This document shows, piece after piece, positions 12,984-17,830 of a stretch of DNA of 17,830 nucleotides. Numbering within the stretch: the first letter of the stretch is position 1; each line of letters begins with the position of its first letter. The notes beneath the pieces are model-generated. The model saw nothing but the letters and a program-made list of their open reading frames with translations. It searched no databases and had not been told where the DNA came from. A program made the translations under genes and the position numbers. The stretch covers positions 2,275 through 20,104 of the forward strand of contig DEAE01000013.1 in the NCBI GenBank assembly GCA_002347025.1, read 5' to 3'. Origin of the DNA: Acidobacteria bacterium UBA2990 (GTDB lineage: Bacteria > Acidobacteriota > Vicinamibacteria > Vicinamibacterales > UBA8438).

Positions 12984-15944
12984 ATGTCCTTACCAGCAAA
13001 CGTCAGTCGCTACGAAATAAAACAGGAGCTCGGTCAAGGCGCTATGGGGACGCTCTACCTCGCGCTCGATCCGTTGATCGATCGTTTAGTTGCGGTGAAG
13101 CTAATGCGTGTCCACACCGAGGAGCTTCGGAGTCGGTTCCTCCGGGAGGCGCGTGCTGGCGGACGCCTGCAACACAAGAATATCGTCACTTTCTATGATG
13201 TCGGTGTTCACAATGACCAACCATTCATCGCCATGGAGTACATCAAGGGTGAAACCTTGGCGGAAATTATTAGCCGGAAGGCATCGCTGTCGTTGGATCG
13301 GAAACTGAAGCTTATAGAGGAACTCTGTGATGGGCTCGGGTATGCCCACGACGCAGGTCTGATCCACCGCGACATCAAACCTGCCAATCTCATGGTCACC
13401 GAAGGGGCCGGAGAGATGAAAATTCTGGACTTCGGGATCGCTCGTTCGACGGATCTAACGGGTCTCACTCAGACTGGTGGAATTCTCGGCACGATGCACT
13501 ACATGTCACCAGAACAGGCACAGGGACGCCCCCTAGACCACCGAAGCGATGTCTTCGCCGTAGGCGCCGTGCTCTACGAAATGCTGACGCATCGGAGGGC
13601 GTTTGCCGGTCGAGACCTGCGGGCTGTGCTGCAGTTTACACCGGTGTCTGTCGCTGAGCTTGCTCCTACTCTTGACCCGGTCCTGGACGACATCGTAGGG
13701 CGAGCTCTGCTCCCGGAGCCTGGGAATCGGTACCAGCATCTACGTGAACTGGCAAAGAGACTAGCGGAAGTACGGATGGGTTTGACTGCCCGTCCGAGCG
13801 ACGACCAACGTCGGGCCGACAGAGTCGCTGGTGAACGACGCGCTTCAGCAGATGCTACACAGGTCGAGTCGTATCTTTCGTTGGCTCAGATTCAGCTCGG
13901 ACGGCGCAATTTGGCAAAGGCTCTTATTTTGGCTAATCGTGCCTTGGATGTGGAGCGAACCCAAGCTGGTGTTGAGCTACAGCAGCGAGTGCTTCTCGCT
14001 ATCGAGGACAGTGAAAAAGGACACGAGAGAGCGGCCACTGTTGGACGGAGTCTACATGCGGGAAGAGAAAGTCTGGCGAGTGGAGCACTCAAGGCGGCGA
14101 TCAGAGCTGCGAATGAGGTGCTGGCCTATGATCCGAAAAATCCCGAGGCTATAGAACTTAAGCAACGAGCCCTCAAGACAGGAGAAGAGCAGCGACCTGT
14201 TGAAGTTGAGACGGTTCTGTTGCAGGCGAACCGGATGTCCGATGCCGTTGAGGCGACCGCTTTGCAAATGGGTCGGCCGGCCGATTCAGTGGTTCCCCGG
14301 ACTTCGACCCGATGGCTGTCGCTCGCCGCTGCCATTGTTGTTGGGACACTTTCTATCGGTACTCTCGTTTGGTTCGTCCTCCCCAGTTCTGAAGATCTGG
14401 CGGTAGCAGAAGCGCTAGCGCTGTACGACGCGGGACAAAGGGTCGAAGCTTTTGCCAGACTAGAGGCATTCGACCCTCCGCGCCCTGTGGTTACCGAGGA
14501 GCTGGCCGGACTGAGAGCTCGCTGGACGTTGCAGGCCGAAGAGCTGGCCATGGAAGCACAGGCACGGGCCGACCGTGGAGACGTCGACGGTGCCGTTGCG
14601 ATGTTGAGCGGCTTCGCCCCTCCCCACGACAGTATCACCGCGATGCTTGAAGCGCTTAGAGTGCAGGATCCGGAAAGTGCCCAGTTAGCGATCGGGACAG
14701 CGCGAGACCTTTTCGAGAACGGTGAACGCCAGGAGGCCCTCGATTTGCTGCAGAACGTCAGCCCGGCCACGCCAGAAGTTCAAGAAGCCCTGGCGCTTCT
14801 GACGGTGAGGTGGGAGCAGCAAGCTGAGGCGTTAGCACTGAGTGCGCGGACGAGAGCGGAAAACGGAGATCTAGACGGTGCGATTACTGCACTTGAGGGT
14901 TTCACGCCATCCCATGAAGCAGTAAGGGGAGCTCTCGCGGAGTTTCGCGGGAGGCTGGGCAATCGCGAAGCCGCGAGACGAACGGCTGAGCGAGCCGCGC
15001 AATTATTCGAAGAAGGTGAACGCCTCGATGCGTTCAGGATTCTCGATGAGTTTTCTCCTTCGCATGAAATTGTTGATGCGGAAGCCGAACGTTTGCGCCA
15101 AGAGTTGGGCCGGCTCGCTCAGGTCGAAGTGAACGAGGCACGCCGGCTAGCTGCCGACAGCCGATTAAGCGAAGCTGTCGACCGGCTCGGTGCGTTTACA
15201 GCGCCGAACGCCCTGGTTACGGCAGCGTTGAATGAGCTCCGCAGTGAACTGGATGTGCGTAACGCCGCTCAAATCACCGTGGACGACGCGCGGCGGATCG
15301 CGTCCAGCGGAGAATGGTCACGGGCCTTTATTCTTCTCCAGAACTTCACCCCGGCGGCTCTGGTTGCCGACGCTCTGGAGGGCCTGAAGGCTGAGTGGGA
15401 CCGGGACGGTCAGGTAGTGGCCCAACAGGCGCAAAGTTTGGCGGACGAGGGTGATCTAGCAGGAGCACTGAGAGAGCTTGCGCAGTTCCAAGGGGACCAC
15501 CCCGCGGTTGAGGCGGTTGAGGCGCAAGTTGTCGCCTTGGTGAATGCGCCTCCGCCGTTGGAACCGGGAACGACCGACCCGCCAGTCAATGTAGAGGCGA
15601 GGTTACTGGCGCTGTCCAATCAAGCCGAAGACATCGTGGCTCGCTTCATTGAACTGTATGAAGACTTGGACGCGGAGGGTATGACGAGCGTCTGGACAAC
15701 GGCGAGCACAGAGGATCTCGCTCCTCTGGCGGACACGTTTAAAAATTTTCGCTCAGCGAGCGTAGAACACCAGGATTGCGATCCCGAGTTAAGGAACGAG
15801 ACGCGGGCGGTGGTCTACTGCTCGGTAGCGGTGGAGTACCAACCCATAGCCGGAGCGAGGCTGCAAGTGCCCGCTGTGGGTTGGCAGTTCGAACTGGAGT
15901 GGACCGACGACGAACGGTGGCAAATGGTGAACTGGAGCCGATGA
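12984..15944 (+). CDS. membrane Ser/Thr protein kinase with eight-repeat extracytoplasmic region and NTF2-like tail
   Basis: This is about 986 residues; numbering here counts the adjacent GTG at 12981 as residue 1. The kinase domain (about 11-280) is complete: GQGAMG loop (18-23), VAVK with K40, HRDIKPAN (129-136) with catalytic D131, DFG (150-152), a Thr-rich activation loop and YMSPE (174-178). A TPR-like cytoplasmic helical stretch (about 295-430) follows, then one transmembrane segment (about 445-467). Next come eight tandem helical repeats of about 48 residues (about 475-854) and a C-terminal NTF2/SnoaL-like domain (about 865-987, ending DERWQMVNWSR). The layout suggests a receptor kinase whose outer part senses a ligand, peptide or envelope state. 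By position its likely partner is the FHA-cyclase. It is convergent with the beta-barrel gene. Confidence 0.93.
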   Translation: MSLPANVSRYEIKQELGQGAMGTLYLALDPLIDRLVAVKLMRVHTEELRSRFLREARAGGRLQHKNIVTFYDVGVHNDQPFIAMEYIKGETLAEIISRKASLSLDRKLKLIEELCDGLGYAHDAGLIHRDIKPANLMVTEGAGEMKILDFGIARSTDLTGLTQTGGILGTMHYMSPEQAQGRPLDHRSDVFAVGAVLYEMLTHRRAFAGRDLRAVLQFTPVSVAELAPTLDPVLDDIVGRALLPEPGNRYQHLRELAKRLAEVRMGLTARPSDDQRRADRVAGERRASADATQVESYLSLAQIQLGRRNLAKALILANRALDVERTQAGVELQQRVLLAIEDSEKGHERAATVGRSLHAGRESLASGALKAAIRAANEVLAYDPKNPEAIELKQRALKTGEEQRPVEVETVLLQANRMSDAVEATALQMGRPADSVVPRTSTRWLSLAAAIVVGTLSIGTLVWFVLPSSEDLAVAEALALYDAGQRVEAFARLEAFDPPRPVVTEELAGLRARWTLQAEELAMEAQARADRGDVDGAVAMLSGFAPPHDSITAMLEALRVQDPESAQLAIGTARDLFENGERQEALDLLQNVSPATPEVQEALALLTVRWEQQAEALALSARTRAENGDLDGAITALEGFTPSHEAVRGALAEFRGRLGNREAARRTAERAAQLFEEGERLDAFRILDEFSPSHEIVDAEAERLRQELGRLAQVEVNEARRLAADSRLSEAVDRLGAFTAPNALVTAALNELRSELDVRNAAQITVDDARRIASSGEWSRAFILLQNFTPAALVADALEGLKAEWDRDGQVVAQQAQSLADEGDLAGALRELAQFQGDHPAVEAVEAQVVALVNAPPPLEPGTTDPPVNVEARLLALSNQAEDIVARFIELYEDLDAEGMTSVWTTASTEDLAPLADTFKNFRSASVEHQDCDPELRNETRAVVYCSVAVEYQPIAGARLQVPAVGWQFELEWTDDERWQMVNWSR

Positions 15945-15982
15945 AGCGATCCTAGGAAATGGCGGTTGTCGAACTCAGAGTT

Positions 15983-17215
15983 TCAGAGCGTCCAGTTGAA
16001 GCCGACTAGAGGAGTCAACGTATCCCGGAGGCCTGTATCGGCTTGGGCCATCCGGAGACCGAACGAGAGCAGCCTGTTTCCCCCGAGGTTCCACTTTACC
16101 CCAGGCACCAGAACGAACTTGCGCAAGTGTCCCGAGGTCACCTGGAGCAAGTCGACTCCGTCAACGCCAAGCTCAGGGGAGAATTGGGTGTTGAATGAGA
16201 CAGTGTCAAGGCGACCCGAATCGCGTACAAGACGTCCCATCGCTTCCACAGTGAAAGTTAGTGTAGGACGGACCTCAACCTCGACGGCCCCACCGTACTG
16301 CACCTGATCCGCCAGACCCCACACTTCGTCGAACGGACCTGGTTGGTTGTTTGAGAGCGTGACGCTTTCGCTCCAAAACTCATAGCCCCCATTTGCGTGT
16401 ACTGCGAGTCTTCCTAGCTCGGCTGACGCGGCAAGCCCGACCATCGTTCGCCACGCACCGATGCCCCGTAAGTCATCTTCGTTGCCGGTGGGCATCCGCA
16501 ACGTTACCAGCGCGGCCAAGCCGCTCCGTTCGTCTCTGTTCCTCCAGAACCGATATTTCCCCACGACCGCAACATCACCCAAACCAGTCGAGAAACCGTC
16601 TGACAGCAGGACCGCGGTCCCGACCCCAGGCTCTTCCTGCACCATCCGTGCGTTCACCCCCACGCGGACAATCGGCACTGCTACCGCTACATCGAAATTA
16701 TCAGTGACGCCTACGCTACCGAACAACGCCGCGGTCATCGACCGCAACCGCAAATTGAGCGTCGAGGAGGAGATGACGGGCTGCGGCCCTCTGAACGTTG
16801 CGACCCGGAGGTTGTTGAGTGGGTAATCGGAGAGGGTGTCATACGTCGCGTTGAAAACGTTCAAGCCAAAGCTGGTTGTTCCCCGGCCCGTGGTCAGGGC
16901 CCGCTCCACGAACTGAGGCCCGAAGGTGCCAGACCGGCGTAGTGGCGCGCCTACCCCTTCATCGTAGGAGTACACAAAGCCTCCCGACGGAGAACCGAGC
17001 GGCGCTGTTGCCACCTCGAGCCCAGTCAGAACAGAAATCACGTCACCGATCCCGGGATTGCCCGAGGGCACCGTGACCTCGCGTAGCACCCCAGTGAGTG
17101 ATTCAGCTGAAATCGGACCGAACACAGCAGTCTGCTGGGCACCGGCCGGCAAGGAATCACCAAGCAGGACCATAAGGGAGATGATGCAGTGGAGCGCGAG
17201 ACGACATCTCAGCAT
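15983..17215 (-). CDS. outer-membrane beta-barrel, MetA-pathway (phenol degradation) transporter-like
   Basis: This is 410 residues from the ATG at 17215, preferred over a longer frame from 17284. It has GGGAAC 5 nt upstream and gives a proper signal peptide (MLRCRLALHCIISLMVLLGDSLPAGAQQ split as a short basic n-region, a hydrophobic core and AGA-QQ). The mature protein is all alternating strands: SVGVTDNFDVAVAVPIVRVGV, GLGDVAVVGKYRFW, LAALVTLRMPTGN, LAVHANGGYEFW and a last strand ending VGFNWTL. The pattern 'VGVTDNxDVAVAVPxV ... GxGDxxxxxKYRF' is that of the phenol-degradation MetA-like family of barrels, thought to help hydrophobic compounds cross the outer membrane. Ligand unknown. It lies 65 bases after the stop of the Cys-rich repeat protein on the same strand, so the two may form one unit. 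Confidence 0.82.
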   Translation of the reverse strand: MLRCRLALHCIISLMVLLGDSLPAGAQQTAVFGPISAESLTGVLREVTVPSGNPGIGDVISVLTGLEVATAPLGSPSGGFVYSYDEGVGAPLRRSGTFGPQFVERALTTGRGTTSFGLNVFNATYDTLSDYPLNNLRVATFRGPQPVISSSTLNLRLRSMTAALFGSVGVTDNFDVAVAVPIVRVGVNARMVQEEPGVGTAVLLSDGFSTGLGDVAVVGKYRFWRNRDERSGLAALVTLRMPTGNEDDLRGIGAWRTMVGLAASAELGRLAVHANGGYEFWSESVTLSNNQPGPFDEVWGLADQVQYGGAVEVEVRPTLTFTVEAMGRLVRDSGRLDTVSFNTQFSPELGVDGVDLLQVTSGHLRKFVLVPGVKWNLGGNRLLSFGLRMAQADTGLRDTLTPLVGFNWTL

Positions 17216-17280
17216 GCTGAGTTCCCGTAGCAAACAATTTGGTCTACGCACACTGTTTTCTATTCCCCATCTAAGTCGTG

Positions 17281-17830
17281 TCACTGTCCGGACAGTTCAA
17301 AGTAGGGGGAGCAGCTCAGATTCGAATCCATCGTCACTTGGATTTGGGTTGGCACCTGCCTCTGGTTAGCGGGTCCACAATCTCCCCAACCGTTGAATTT
17401 TGACCCGGCGGCTGGGTCTGCTGTCAACGTAACCACGGTCCCGATCGGATAGGCCTGGTTGCAGTTGTCTGGGCAATCGATTCCGGGTGGAGTCGACGTG
17501 ATGGTGCCAGACCCGTTTCCAGGCAAATTAATGTCTAGGATGGCTTGGGACACGTCAAATGTCGCCTTGCAGGTTCTTGGGGTGTCCATCGTGACACTCG
17601 TCGTCTGTCCACTTCCGTCGCAGTCTCCACTCCAGCCCACAAAGGTAGACCCGCTGGCCGCATCCGTTATCAACGTCACCACGGTCCCGGCAGCATAGGA
17701 TTCGTTGCAGTCGGACCCGCAGTCGATCCCACTCGGACTTGATGTGACTACGCCTGACCCAGTCCCAGCCAGCGTTACGGTCAACGTGGCCGGGGGCGGC
17801 GTTACTGTGATCTCGACGGCTCCGCTCTTG
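17281..17830 (-). CDS. Cys-rich surface repeat protein (InlB B-repeat / bacterial repeat-domain type), C-terminal part
   Basis: The minus-strand frame is open from the right edge to a TGA at 17281, so the N-terminal part is outside the window. Two repeats of about 80 residues can be seen. Each has GSGxxTSxPxGIDC-x3-C, then GTVVTLxxDxAxGSxFxGW, a GDC, and a final Cys shortly before an aromatic-Phe-type strand end (CKATF in one, CSPYF in the other). This is the divergent InlB B-repeat / beta-grasp-like repeat pattern found in large secreted or surface proteins. The four Cys per repeat suggest two disulfides each, so the protein is exported. It ends right after the second repeat (ELSGQ), with no anchor or sorting signal visible. 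A TTG inside the frame at 17784 is not needed as a start, because the frame continues upstream with similar sequence. Confidence 0.8.
   Translation of the reverse strand, partial: KSGAVEITVTPPPATLTVTLAGTGSGVVTSSPSGIDCGSDCNESYAAGTVVTLITDAASGSTFVGWSGDCDGSGQTTSVTMDTPRTCKATFDVSQAILDINLPGNGSGTITSTPPGIDCPDNCNQAYPIGTVVTLTADPAAGSKFNGWGDCGPANQRQVPTQIQVTMDSNLSCSPYFELSGQ

Noticed and set aside
14126..14770. 214-residue Ser/Ala-rich open frame antisense to the kinase
   Set aside because: Low-complexity composition opposite a confirmed kinase/repeat gene; no start signal or motif.

Overview
The window looks like a chromosomal segment of a Gram-negative, metabolically versatile bacterium. It carries an outer-membrane beta-barrel, several signal-peptide proteins, a tRNA with an encoded CCA end, roughly 53-65 % GC in sampled lines, a eukaryotic-type Ser/Thr kinase and class III cyclase signalling. 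An Acidobacteriota-like or proteobacterial host fits the gene content, but nothing here fixes the phylum.

Layout. (1) 1-960, minus: the N-terminal 320 residues of an exported PQQ-type quinoprotein dehydrogenase, cut by the left edge. (2) 1281-1357: tRNA-Arg(ACG), followed by an 11-bp tandem repeat and the C-terminal remnant of a tyrosine recombinase. This is the usual scar of an element integrated at a tRNA. (3) 1949-6157, plus: a GNAT acetyltransferase, a class III PLP aminotransferase, an SRPBCC/COQ10-like protein and a protein joining a cyclic-nucleotide-binding domain to a CoA-acylating aldehyde dehydrogenase. The last three are tightly packed (4-nt overlap, then a 6-nt gap), and a strong hairpin follows. 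(4) 6324-8627, plus: an LCM-type methyltransferase and a predicted covalently flavinylated oxidoreductase. (5) 8702-11017, minus: a patatin/NTE-type phospholipase with two cyclic-nucleotide-binding domains. (6) 11583-12719, plus: an FHA domain fused to a class III nucleotide cyclase domain with an unusual active site. (7) 12984-15944, plus: a membrane Ser/Thr kinase with eight approximately 48-residue repeats and an NTF2-like tail. (8) 15983-17215 and 17281-17830, minus: an outer-membrane beta-barrel of the phenol-degradation MetA type and a Cys-rich two-repeat surface protein cut by the right edge.

How it may work together. The window holds one possible second-messenger source (FHA-cyclase), two kinds of second-messenger reader fused to enzymes (cNMP-aldehyde dehydrogenase and cNMP2-patatin), and a Ser/Thr kinase of the kind that makes phosphothreonine ligands for FHA domains. 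The working hypothesis is a local phospho-to-cyclic-nucleotide relay that controls an amine/aldehyde/acyl-CoA pathway and a lipid hydrolase. The domains can be read directly from the sequence. The wiring is inference.
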